Origin: Bacteroidaceae bacterium
Lineage (GTDB): Bacteria > Bacteroidota > Bacteroidia > Bacteroidales > Bacteroidaceae
Direction of reading: 5' to 3'
Assembly (NCBI GenBank): GCA_017509605.1
Contig: JAFWPH010000026.1
Location: forward strand, 1-39,012
DNA: 39,012 nt
The position numbers were made by a program, and so were the translations under genes. The notes below the pieces were generated by a model, which saw only the letters and a list, made by a program, of their open reading frames with translations, had not been told where the DNA came from and did not search any database. This document shows, piece after piece, positions 31,681 to 39,012 of this stretch. The number at the start of each line of letters is the position of its first letter. The stretch's first letter is position 1.

Positions 31681-33303
31681 ATGAATAGAAATATTAAAAA
31701 TACAATCCTCGCTGGCCTTGGCGTAACGATGATGCTGTTATCGTACTCATCTTGCTCCGACACCTGGGACGACCATTACGACACGAACAGTGACGTGTTG
31801 GGCAAGTCCAGTTTATGGGCCACGATGCAGAATAACGGTGATTTGAGCGACTTCCGCCAGATACTTAGCGCTACAGGCTGTGACAAGGTTCTTCAGACCG
31901 AGCAGATTTACACAGTCTGGGCCCCTGTGAACGGAACATTCAACAAGGACAGTCTGTTGAGCGTAGTCAATGCAGGCAAGAAGGACGATGTGGTGAAACG
32001 TTTTGTCAACAACCATATCTCCCGCTTCAATTATTCTGTCAACGAAAGTGAGCGTATGGTGACCATGCTCAACAACAAGCGCTATCACTTCTCTGGCAAT
32101 TTGATGGATGGAGTGGGTATCACTTCGGCCAACAACCGCTGCAGCAACGGTGTGCTTCATGTGGTTCAGGAACAGTTGCCATTCCTCAACAGCATTTACG
32201 AGGAGATAGAGGTGAACCCTGAGTTCTCGATGATTTATGATTTCCTCCGTGCTTACAACAACGACTCACTTGATGAGGACCGCAGTGTTTCACGCGGTGT
32301 TGACCAGGATGGCAACAAGATTTATGTGGATTCAGTGACGATATTCTCCAACACCATTCTTCAGGCTCTTGAGGCCTTGGTTTATGAGGAAGACTCGAAC
32401 TACCGTGCTCTTCTTCCGACCAACGAGGCCTTCCAGGCACGTTACGATGAGGTTTACCCGTTGTTCAAGTTCAATCCGTCGGTTGATGGTGCTGATTCCT
32501 TGCAGGAAATGAACGCCAAGCGCTATGTGCTGAATGACTTGTTCTTCAACATGAACCAGAACACTCATGTTCAAGACTCGTTAGTGGCCACAACCTACAA
32601 TAACAGACGTCCTGACTTCCATGTGTATTACCATCCTTACGAGACTGTGAACGACACGGTAGGTATCATGCAGACTTACGACCATAAGATTGCTTGCAGC
32701 AATGGTGAGGTATATAAGTTTACAGAATGGCCAGTGAGCGCAGCCGACGAGGTGTTCCATTACATCAAAGTAGAGGCAGAGCGTGGTAATTCAGTGAACA
32801 ACGCCACCGACTACACGAACAAGTGTGAGGTGCGCAACAGGACTGGTTTCTTAGGCTTTGGCTTGTCGGAGAACGGTTTTGCCGATGCAGTTCCCACTTC
32901 ATCTTCGGTGAACCCTGAAATTGGTTTCAATATTCCCAACACGCTGTCAGGCACCTACGATATCTACGCCGTGATGCCCAGCAGCTGGTTTAAGAACCTG
33001 AGTGACGCCGACATGCGTCCTTACCAGTTCCGTGCGCAATTGTTCGAGATGGACAGCAAGGGTCAGATGCCGACTTCGGCCACCGTCCGCCTTGCCGACA
33101 ACGCCACTTTGAGCAATAACCCGGAGAATCTGGTAGATACCGTGTTCATTGACACCTACACCTTCCAGAACTGCTACTTGAACCAGGAGGGTAACGGCGT
33201 GATCTTGAAACTTGTGTCGTACATCACCTCTTCCAAGACGCGTGACTTCTCGCGCGAGATGTTGATCGACTGCATTCTTCTCATACCACATAAAGACGAA
33301 TAA
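31681..33303 (+). CDS. Fasciclin-domain lipoprotein with C-terminal beta-sandwich-like region
   Basis: A 540-aa lipoprotein (lipobox SYSSC, Cys25, then SDTWDDHYD). FAS1 domain 1: SLWATMQNNGDLSDFRQIL, YTVWAPVNGTFNKDSLL, VVKRFVNNHISR, NGVLHVV. Domain 2: ILQALEALVYEEDSNYRALL, then PTNEAFQARY. The C-terminal part (FHYIKVEAERGNSVNNATDY, GFNIPNTLSGTYDIYAVMPS, DCILLIPHKDE) resembles the C-terminal beta region of the preceding protein, so the two share an architecture. Gaps are 18 nt before and 12 nt after. It probably acts with the second SusC/SusD pair that follows; inferred from position. Confidence 0.85.
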   Translation: MNRNIKNTILAGLGVTMMLLSYSSCSDTWDDHYDTNSDVLGKSSLWATMQNNGDLSDFRQILSATGCDKVLQTEQIYTVWAPVNGTFNKDSLLSVVNAGKKDDVVKRFVNNHISRFNYSVNESERMVTMLNNKRYHFSGNLMDGVGITSANNRCSNGVLHVVQEQLPFLNSIYEEIEVNPEFSMIYDFLRAYNNDSLDEDRSVSRGVDQDGNKIYVDSVTIFSNTILQALEALVYEEDSNYRALLPTNEAFQARYDEVYPLFKFNPSVDGADSLQEMNAKRYVLNDLFFNMNQNTHVQDSLVATTYNNRRPDFHVYYHPYETVNDTVGIMQTYDHKIACSNGEVYKFTEWPVSAADEVFHYIKVEAERGNSVNNATDYTNKCEVRNRTGFLGFGLSENGFADAVPTSSSVNPEIGFNIPNTLSGTYDIYAVMPSSWFKNLSDADMRPYQFRAQLFEMDSKGQMPTSATVRLADNATLSNNPENLVDTVFIDTYTFQNCYLNQEGNGVILKLVSYITSSKTRDFSREMLIDCILLIPHKDE

Positions 33304-33315
33304 ATCTCTGACACA

Positions 33316-36300
33316 ATGAAAAAATATCATTCCTATATCACCAGAAACATGCAGCGCATATTCCAATGTGGATTAGCCGCATTAGTTTTCTTCTCCGCCC
33401 TTCCAGCCTTTGCGCAGGACGAGGCAGAAGCTACTGAAGAAGAGGAAGTTGTGGTAGCGCCAGTCCGCAGGACTGTCCCTGTCAAGAAGTACGAGATGGT
33501 AGAGATCAAGGGTAAGGTGACCGACGCCGCCACAAAAGCTCCCTTAGCCGGTGCCCAGATACGTGCTTACAACAACAATCTCTATACTGCCATGTCCGAC
33601 GAGGATGGCACATTCACCATCAGTGTTCCTGTATTCGTGACTTCGTTGTCCACAGTTCTTGATGGTTACGACATGATTCAGACTCCTATCAACGGTCGCA
33701 GTTCAGGTCTTGAGATAGCGCTCTACTCCAGCAAGTACAGTGACATCTACACCACGAAGACATCCCCCGTGCAGTATTCCAGCACCAAGGATTTCGAACA
33801 GAGTACCGCGATAAGTGTTGACCAGGAGGTAGCGAACCGTCTGACATCCCAAGTGCGCAGCGCCTCCCGCTCCGCCATCCCAGGCATGGGTGTGAGCATG
33901 TTCATCAACGGATTCAACTCGCTCAACGCCAACTCTCAGCCTCTGATTGTGCTGGACGGTGTGGTGCTTGACGTGATGTACAGTCGTGAGATGCTCCACC
34001 AAGGTTACTACGACAATGCCTTGGCCAGCATCAGCATGGACGACATCGAGAGTGTTCAGGTGCTGAAGAACGGAACCGCCATCTATGGTGCGAAGGGTGC
34101 CAACGGTGTGATTCTGATCAACACCAAGCGCAACACCTCCATGGCCACTCGTATTGACGCCAACATCTCCGTTGGTGTGGAGTTTCTTCCCCGCCTTGTT
34201 GATGTAATGGACGCCACGCAGTATCGTGCTTACGCTTCCGACCTGTTGGGTACGACGAGTACGAAGTTGACGGATATCAAATTCCTCTCCAACGACCCCA
34301 GCTATTATTACTACAACATGTACCACAACAACACCGACTGGAGCAAGGAGGTTTATGACGAGGCATTGACCCAGAACTACGGCATCCATATCCAGGGAGG
34401 TGATGAAGTGGCCAACTACAACTTGTCGGTGGGCTATGTGATGGCCAACAGTACGTTGAAGAAGAACGACTACGACCGTTTCAATATCCGTTTCAACACA
34501 GATATCCTTCTTAACCAGTGGTTCTCCACTCGTTTCGACGCCTCATTCTCGAACATCAACCGCAACCTTCGTGATGACGGCTTCCCCGCTGATTACGCCA
34601 CTCAGACTGTGACATCTCTTTCTTATCTGGCTATGGCCAAGTCTCCATTCTTGAGTCCATACGCATTCTCGACCGATGGTAAGGTTTCGGACTTCATCGC
34701 CGATGCCGATGACTATTTGGATGAGATTGTGGGCACTTCAGCCAGTCTTGCCAACCCCAAGGCCTTGCTTGTGAATGGTGAAGCCAAGAACAAGAACGAC
34801 ATGAGCAACAGCATGATCAACATCGCTGTTTCTCCCAAGTGGCAACCCACCCGCAACTTCTCTCTGACTGAGCGTTTCAGTTACACGATGAATAATTTCA
34901 ACGAGTCATTGTTCCTTCCAATGAACGGTATGCCTCGTTACACCGTGCAAGACAATGGTCAGGTAGAGAACGGCAAGCAGACACTTTACACCAAGCACAA
35001 CGCTGTATTCAGTGACACTCGTGCAGACTGGGCCATTGACCTTGGCGCTCATCGTCTGGACGTGTTCGGTGGCATCCGCTTCATGAACGACACTTATACA
35101 GAGACAGGTCTTTTGGCCAACAACACTCCTAACGACAAGAGGCCAAACAACGCTTCTGACTATCGTGAGACCAAGGGTGTTGATGACGAATGGAACTCAT
35201 TGACCTATTATGCCAATGTGGATTACAATTTCCGCGAGACCTACTATGTTCAGGCAGCTTTGGCGATGGAGACCTCCTCACGATTTGGTAAGGAGACCAA
35301 GGCCGGCATGAAGATGTTCGGTACCCCTTGGGCAGTGTTCCCGTCGGTGAATGTCGCTTGGGTGGCAACCAACGAGAGTTGGTTCCGTCCTTCGAATTTC
35401 CTCAACAAGTTGAAGGTCAACGGTGGATTTGAGATCAATGGTAATGATGGTATTGACCCGAACGCCACTTACACTTATTTCAGCAGTACCCGTTTGATTT
35501 ACAACACTTCGGGTTTGATGCTTGGCAATATCGGTAACACCAAACTTCGTTGGGAGAAGACGACCCGTTTCAATGTAGGTCTTGACATGAACTTGCTGAA
35601 CAACCGTGTGAACCTCATGTTCAACTATTTCTTCTCAAAGACCAACAACCTGTTGACCCTCAGTTCTCTTTCCTATGTTTCAGGTATGACCCAGTTCTGG
35701 ACCAATGACGGTGCGATGAAGAACAATGGCTTCGACGTTGGATTGAGTGCCAAAGTAGTGAACCTTAATAACTTCAAGTTTGAGTTGGGTGCTACTATGG
35801 GTCACTACAAGAACGAGATCACCGCTCTTCCCGACGGTCAGAACGAGATCAAGACCAATCTCTACAATGGTACCATCCTGACTAAGGTCGGTCAGCCAGC
35901 AGGCGTGTTCTATGGCTACAAGACCAATGGCGTTTACTCCACGAGTGGCGAGGCAACCGCCGCTGGTTTGGGTGTAGAGGATGAGACAGGTGCTATTATA
36001 CCTTTCGGTGCTGGTGACATGAAGATTGCTGACCTGGATGGCAACAAGAAGATTAACGAGAACGACATGTCCATCATCGGTGACCCGAACCCAGACGTTT
36101 TCGGTAGGATTTTCGCCAACTTCTTCATAGGCAAGCATTGGACAGTGAACATCAACATGAACTATTGCCTTGGCAACGATGTTTACAACTTCCAGCGCTC
36201 CGTATTGGAGAATGGTGGCATGTTCCTCAACCAGACCACCAACCTGACCAACCGTTGGATGGCCGAAGGCCAGATCACCGACGTTCCCCGCGCCACCTTT

Positions 36301-36582
36301 GGTGACCCGATGGGCAACAGCCGTTTCTCCGACCGTTGGATAGAGGATGGTTCCTTCCTGAAACTGAAGAATGTGACAGTAAGTTACAATATCCCCTTGC
36401 GTAGTGAGTTCATCCAGGGCTTGACAGTATGGGCAGCGGGCAACAACCTGCTGACATTCACGAAGTATCTTGGTAGCGACCCCGAGGTAAGTGCTGGCAA
36501 CGGTGTGCTTTACCAGGGCATTGACCGTGGCAACCTACCTTTCGGCCGTAGTTTCACCCTCGGTGTGAAGATCAACCTTTAA
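33316..36582 (+). CDS. SusC/RagA-family TonB-linked outer membrane protein (second pair)
   Basis: A 1088-aa protein. Signal peptide ending ALPAFAQ, then an acidic linker (DEAEATEEEEVV) and a basic one (APVRRTVPVKK) before the CarboxypepD_reg-like domain (KGKVTDAATKAPLAGAQIRA, EDGTFTIS). Plug signatures: VSMFINGFNSLNANSQPLIV, IESVQVLKNGTAIYGAKGAN. The barrel ends in FTLGVKINL. A late DLDGNKKINENDM loop is calcium-loop-like. It is clearly diverged from the first SusC, so it is probably not a recent duplication. It would import a second ligand or a different form of the same one. The SusD partner follows after 14 nt. Confidence 0.95.
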   Translation: MKKYHSYITRNMQRIFQCGLAALVFFSALPAFAQDEAEATEEEEVVVAPVRRTVPVKKYEMVEIKGKVTDAATKAPLAGAQIRAYNNNLYTAMSDEDGTFTISVPVFVTSLSTVLDGYDMIQTPINGRSSGLEIALYSSKYSDIYTTKTSPVQYSSTKDFEQSTAISVDQEVANRLTSQVRSASRSAIPGMGVSMFINGFNSLNANSQPLIVLDGVVLDVMYSREMLHQGYYDNALASISMDDIESVQVLKNGTAIYGAKGANGVILINTKRNTSMATRIDANISVGVEFLPRLVDVMDATQYRAYASDLLGTTSTKLTDIKFLSNDPSYYYYNMYHNNTDWSKEVYDEALTQNYGIHIQGGDEVANYNLSVGYVMANSTLKKNDYDRFNIRFNTDILLNQWFSTRFDASFSNINRNLRDDGFPADYATQTVTSLSYLAMAKSPFLSPYAFSTDGKVSDFIADADDYLDEIVGTSASLANPKALLVNGEAKNKNDMSNSMINIAVSPKWQPTRNFSLTERFSYTMNNFNESLFLPMNGMPRYTVQDNGQVENGKQTLYTKHNAVFSDTRADWAIDLGAHRLDVFGGIRFMNDTYTETGLLANNTPNDKRPNNASDYRETKGVDDEWNSLTYYANVDYNFRETYYVQAALAMETSSRFGKETKAGMKMFGTPWAVFPSVNVAWVATNESWFRPSNFLNKLKVNGGFEINGNDGIDPNATYTYFSSTRLIYNTSGLMLGNIGNTKLRWEKTTRFNVGLDMNLLNNRVNLMFNYFFSKTNNLLTLSSLSYVSGMTQFWTNDGAMKNNGFDVGLSAKVVNLNNFKFELGATMGHYKNEITALPDGQNEIKTNLYNGTILTKVGQPAGVFYGYKTNGVYSTSGEATAAGLGVEDETGAIIPFGAGDMKIADLDGNKKINENDMSIIGDPNPDVFGRIFANFFIGKHWTVNINMNYCLGNDVYNFQRSVLENGGMFLNQTTNLTNRWMAEGQITDVPRATFGDPMGNSRFSDRWIEDGSFLKLKNVTVSYNIPLRSEFIQGLTVWAAGNNLLTFTKYLGSDPEVSAGNGVLYQGIDRGNLPFGRSFTLGVKINL

Positions 36583-36596
36583 TACTGATTACAACG

Positions 36597-38501
36597 ATGA
36601 AAACGAAATCACTTATATTATCAGGATTGCTCCTTGCTACCATAGGGCTTTCCACCACATCTTGTGAAGACATGTTCACCAAGGAGTCGGACCTCAACAC
36701 GACAGAACTTGCTCCTGAGGACTCCATCTACCGTGTCATGGGCATCGTGAAGCAGATGCAGAAACTGGTTGACCGCACCATTCTTCTTGGTGAGGCCCGT
36801 GCAGACCTTGTTGATATTACCTCAGCCACGACGACTACTCTTCAGGATGTCGCCGCCAACACCATAGGCAAAGACAACAGTTACAACAACGTGGCCGACT
36901 ACTACGCCGTGATCAATTCCTGCAACATCTACATTGAGAATGTGGATACAGCTTACCGTGTACACAACAAGCAGTTCTTCATCAAGGAGTTTGCCGCAGT
37001 GAAGGCCTTCCGTGCGTGGACCTACCTCCAGTTGGTGCTCAACTACGGGAATGTGCCTTTTGTGACTCACGGTGTGCTATCAGCAGCTGATGCCGCAGAT
37101 ATCGCCGCCCAAACCACCAACAGGGCTGATTTGCAGGCCATCTGCGATTACTTTATTGAAGACCTCACCCCACTGATCAATCAGGAGTTGCCTCCTTATT
37201 CCAGCCAAATGGGTGGACATAACCCTATCAAGTTCTTTATTCCTATCCGCCTGATCTTAGGTGACCTCTACCTCTGGCGTGGTTCGCTCAACAACAATGA
37301 GAGCGACTTCCTGAATGCCGCTGTATGTTATCATGACTATCTGGACTATAGTGGCAAATATATTCCAACCAAGTTGGATGCGAGAGTAAGATGGGATAAC
37401 AGCCAGTTCAAAGGTAACCCCAGTGGCCGTTATGCAGAGCAGTTTACCAGCAATTCTGACGAGATCATCACTCTTATCCCTCTCGACACTTTGACTACAG
37501 GTACAGAGAAAGATGTGTATGATGCTAACGTGAGTGAGCTTGGCGGTATTTTCTGCTCATTGTACAAGAACAACTACAAGGTTCAGTTGACAGCCTCCCC
37601 ACGTCTGAAGGAAATCTCCAGGAGTCAGGAGTACTGCTATTATGTGGCTTCAGATATCGCCTCATTGCGCGACACGGTTTATTCTTCTGAAGCAGCTTTT
37701 GACGATGAGTTGCTGGAAGGTGACCTCCGTTTGCAGAGTGTCTTCAATGTCAAGACCGTGCTCGACAAGTATCATGCCGAGTACAGCTCGGAGCGTCAGG
37801 CCATTGAGAAGTTTGGCAAGAACAACCGCGGTGCCACCAACGACAAGCGCATTGAGTTCGTGCCCCTTTACCGTGTGGGTATGGTTTACCTCCGTCTTGC
37901 CGAAGCGCTTAACCGTGCTGGTTTCCCAGAGACCGCTTTCGGTATCCTCAAATATGGTATCTCTTCAACGACCATGTCCAACCACGTTTCTTCGGTCGAG
38001 GTTGACCGTCTGAGAGAGGTCGCCACTCAGTTCGATGGTAATCTGGCTTCTTGGAACCCATACCAGTTCATCACTTATGACGGTGCAGGCGCTCAGAACC
38101 AGATTGGTATCCACAGCCGTGGTTGTGGCGACAGCGAGTACAATGCTTTGTATGTACTTCCAAGCGACCAGGAAATTGACGCCCAGTTGGACGCTTACGC
38201 GCTTGACTCCACTTCTACAGCCGCTGATACCTTGGCTTACGACTCCGCTTACGCTTCAGTTCAAGAACAGCAGCGCGTTGCCCGTATTCCGATAGTTGAG
38301 GAGATGATTCTTGAAGAGCAGGCTCTTGAGGGCATGTTCGAGGGTTATCGTTTCTACGACCTGATGCGTGTGGCTCTCCGCCGCAACGACCCGAGCTTCC
38401 TGGCCACGAAGGTGGCTCAGCGTAAGGGCGAGGAAGAGGAGGACGCCGCCCTGAAGTCGAGACTGTCCACCCAGGCCAACTGGTATCTGCCGTTGCCATA
38501 A
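36597..38501 (+). CDS. SusD/RagB-family lipoprotein (second pair)
   Basis: A 634-aa lipoprotein (lipobox STTSC, Cys23, then EDMFTKESD). SusD blocks: NVADYYAVINSCNIYIENVD, FAAVKAFRAWTYLQLVLNYG followed by NVPFVT, IRLILGDLYLWRGS, VYLRLAEALNRAG, and a late variant of the hallmark, EEMILEEQALEGMFEGYRFY followed by DLMR. It is the partner of the SusC encoded 14 nt upstream and the last gene of the operon; the terminator lies about 90 nt downstream. The C-terminal end carries an acidic EGEEEEDAA-like stretch. Ligand unknown. Confidence 0.93.
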   Translation: MKTKSLILSGLLLATIGLSTTSCEDMFTKESDLNTTELAPEDSIYRVMGIVKQMQKLVDRTILLGEARADLVDITSATTTTLQDVAANTIGKDNSYNNVADYYAVINSCNIYIENVDTAYRVHNKQFFIKEFAAVKAFRAWTYLQLVLNYGNVPFVTHGVLSAADAADIAAQTTNRADLQAICDYFIEDLTPLINQELPPYSSQMGGHNPIKFFIPIRLILGDLYLWRGSLNNNESDFLNAAVCYHDYLDYSGKYIPTKLDARVRWDNSQFKGNPSGRYAEQFTSNSDEIITLIPLDTLTTGTEKDVYDANVSELGGIFCSLYKNNYKVQLTASPRLKEISRSQEYCYYVASDIASLRDTVYSSEAAFDDELLEGDLRLQSVFNVKTVLDKYHAEYSSERQAIEKFGKNNRGATNDKRIEFVPLYRVGMVYLRLAEALNRAGFPETAFGILKYGISSTTMSNHVSSVEVDRLREVATQFDGNLASWNPYQFITYDGAGAQNQIGIHSRGCGDSEYNALYVLPSDQEIDAQLDAYALDSTSTAADTLAYDSAYASVQEQQRVARIPIVEEMILEEQALEGMFEGYRFYDLMRVALRRNDPSFLATKVAQRKGEEEEDAALKSRLSTQANWYLPLP

Positions 38502-38587
38502 GGTCTTGACGTGCCTCAAGGTCTTTTAGATTTAGGGCTTGAGTGCGTATAGTCAGACCGCTTGCATGATGAGCGGTAAATAACGAG

Positions 38588-38624
38588 AGACTGCATCCTT
38601 GAACAGGGGATGCAGTCTTTTTTT
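38588..38624 (+). terminator. Terminator of the fasciclin/SusCD operon
   Basis: AGACTGCATCC (38588-38598) and GGATGCAGTCT (38608-38618) form a perfect 11-bp stem followed by a T-run to 38624. Confidence 0.9.
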
Positions 38625-38687
38625 CGGATGTTTTAACTGCCGTTTGCGCAAACGGGAAAGGGCGAAGAAAAAAAATCAAGAAAAAAC

Positions 38688-38718
38688 ATTGCTGTTTGAA
38701 AGATTATGTGTATTTTTG
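38688..38718 (+). promoter_or_regulatory. Promoter of a gene beyond the window
   Basis: ATTG at 38688-38691, 19 bp, TATTTTTG at 38711-38718. The predicted start is near 38725. No start codon followed by a long frame is seen before the window ends, so the leader is at least about 288 nt. Confidence 0.6.
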
Positions 38719-38724
38719 TGGAAT

Positions 38725-39012
38725 AATAGGGGTTGTAGGCCGTATCGGCCGAGAAAGCCGTTTTAGATTTGCTCATAGCGACAATGATGGTCCCCTTGGA
38801 GGATGACAACTTTCAAAAAACAATCGACAATAACTATTACACACTATTATTCACTAACAAATTTAAAAACTAAACGAACATCAAAATCGACCAAAAGAAG
38901 AGAATGTAAGAGAGACGACCCTGATGGTCTTACCCCTAAGACGGGAAGAATTAATCGGTTAGCATCAGGGACAGCCTTTAATCTAACAATCAAACACTCG
39001 CGCCAACTAACC
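38725..39012 (+). promoter_or_regulatory. Long structured 5' leader, class not recognised
   Basis: Stem-loops seen: GGCCG-TAT-CGGCC (38738-38750). An outer stem CCCTGATG (38919-38926) with CATCAGGG (38963-38970) encloses GTCTTA-CCCC-TAAGAC (38927-38942). Between them lies an A-rich, unstructured stretch (about 38810-38910). It resembles a regulatory leader (riboswitch, attenuator or autoregulatory element), but I cannot match it to a known class. Confidence 0.35.

Larger units (their letters stand above)
38502..39012. other. Intergenic region: operon terminator, promoter and structured leader
   Basis: It holds the terminator at 38588-38624, a promoter at 38688-38718, and from about 38725 to the window end a long untranslated leader with several stem-loops. 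No convincing coding region is seen; the gene served by the leader lies outside. Confidence 0.65.

Noticed and set aside
21667..38501. Classical polysaccharide utilisation locus
   Set aside because: SusC/SusD pairs are present, but no glycoside hydrolase, lyase, sulfatase or HTCS/ECF regulator is encoded, so a defined glycan target cannot be claimed.
1..39012. rRNA or tRNA genes
   Set aside because: No cloverleaf-like tRNA sequence or rRNA landmark was recognised on either strand by eye.

Overview
The window looks like a chromosomal segment of a Bacteroidota bacterium, most likely of the Prevotella group. Evidence seen in the sequence: promoters of the Bacteroidota type (TTTG or TTG, 18-21 bp, then TAnnTTTG) before several genes, few Shine-Dalgarno sites, many lipoprotein signals, two SusC/SusD pairs, and a Prevotella-style C-terminal tail on a 991-aa secreted protein. 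No rRNA, tRNA, intact insertion sequence, phage gene or CRISPR array was seen.

Left part (1-3.8 kb) is accessory and repeat-rich. A DUF6922-like/AbiEii-like toxin-antitoxin pair (898-1768) lies between two nearly identical 122-bp direct repeats (569-690 and 1770-1891). It is followed by an AAA-ATPase/PD-(D/E)XK protein whose last codons are made of a heptamer repeat. From 13.65 kb back to 3.83 kb there is a minus-strand gene train: two paralogous membrane proteins (DUF6057-like), a beta-propeller lipoprotein with a CxxCH haem-type motif, an S9 (DPP IV-like) peptidase, a MATE transporter and a cytidylate-kinase-like protein. Gaps of 26-35 nt join the last five; the two membrane-protein genes are 133 nt apart and each has its own promoter.

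Middle part (13.7-21.7 kb) runs on the plus strand: a promoter and strong terminator with no sizeable gene between them (candidate small RNA), a repeat element, an orphan FecE/BtuD-type ABC ATPase, an orphan rfbA, a 3 x 52-bp tandem repeat, a secreted alpha/beta hydrolase, and the 991-aa two-module surface protein. Heptamer repeat arrays occur at four places in the window.

Right part (21.5-38.6 kb) is one long plus-strand operon with a promoter in front and a terminator behind: fasciclin lipoprotein, SusC, SusD, fasciclin lipoprotein, fasciclin lipoprotein, SusC, SusD. It encodes no glycosidase, protease or regulator. It is the most system-like part of the window: two TonB-dependent uptake pairs built around three lipoproteins with fasciclin (FAS1) domains. 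The window ends in a promoter and a structured leader for a gene outside it.
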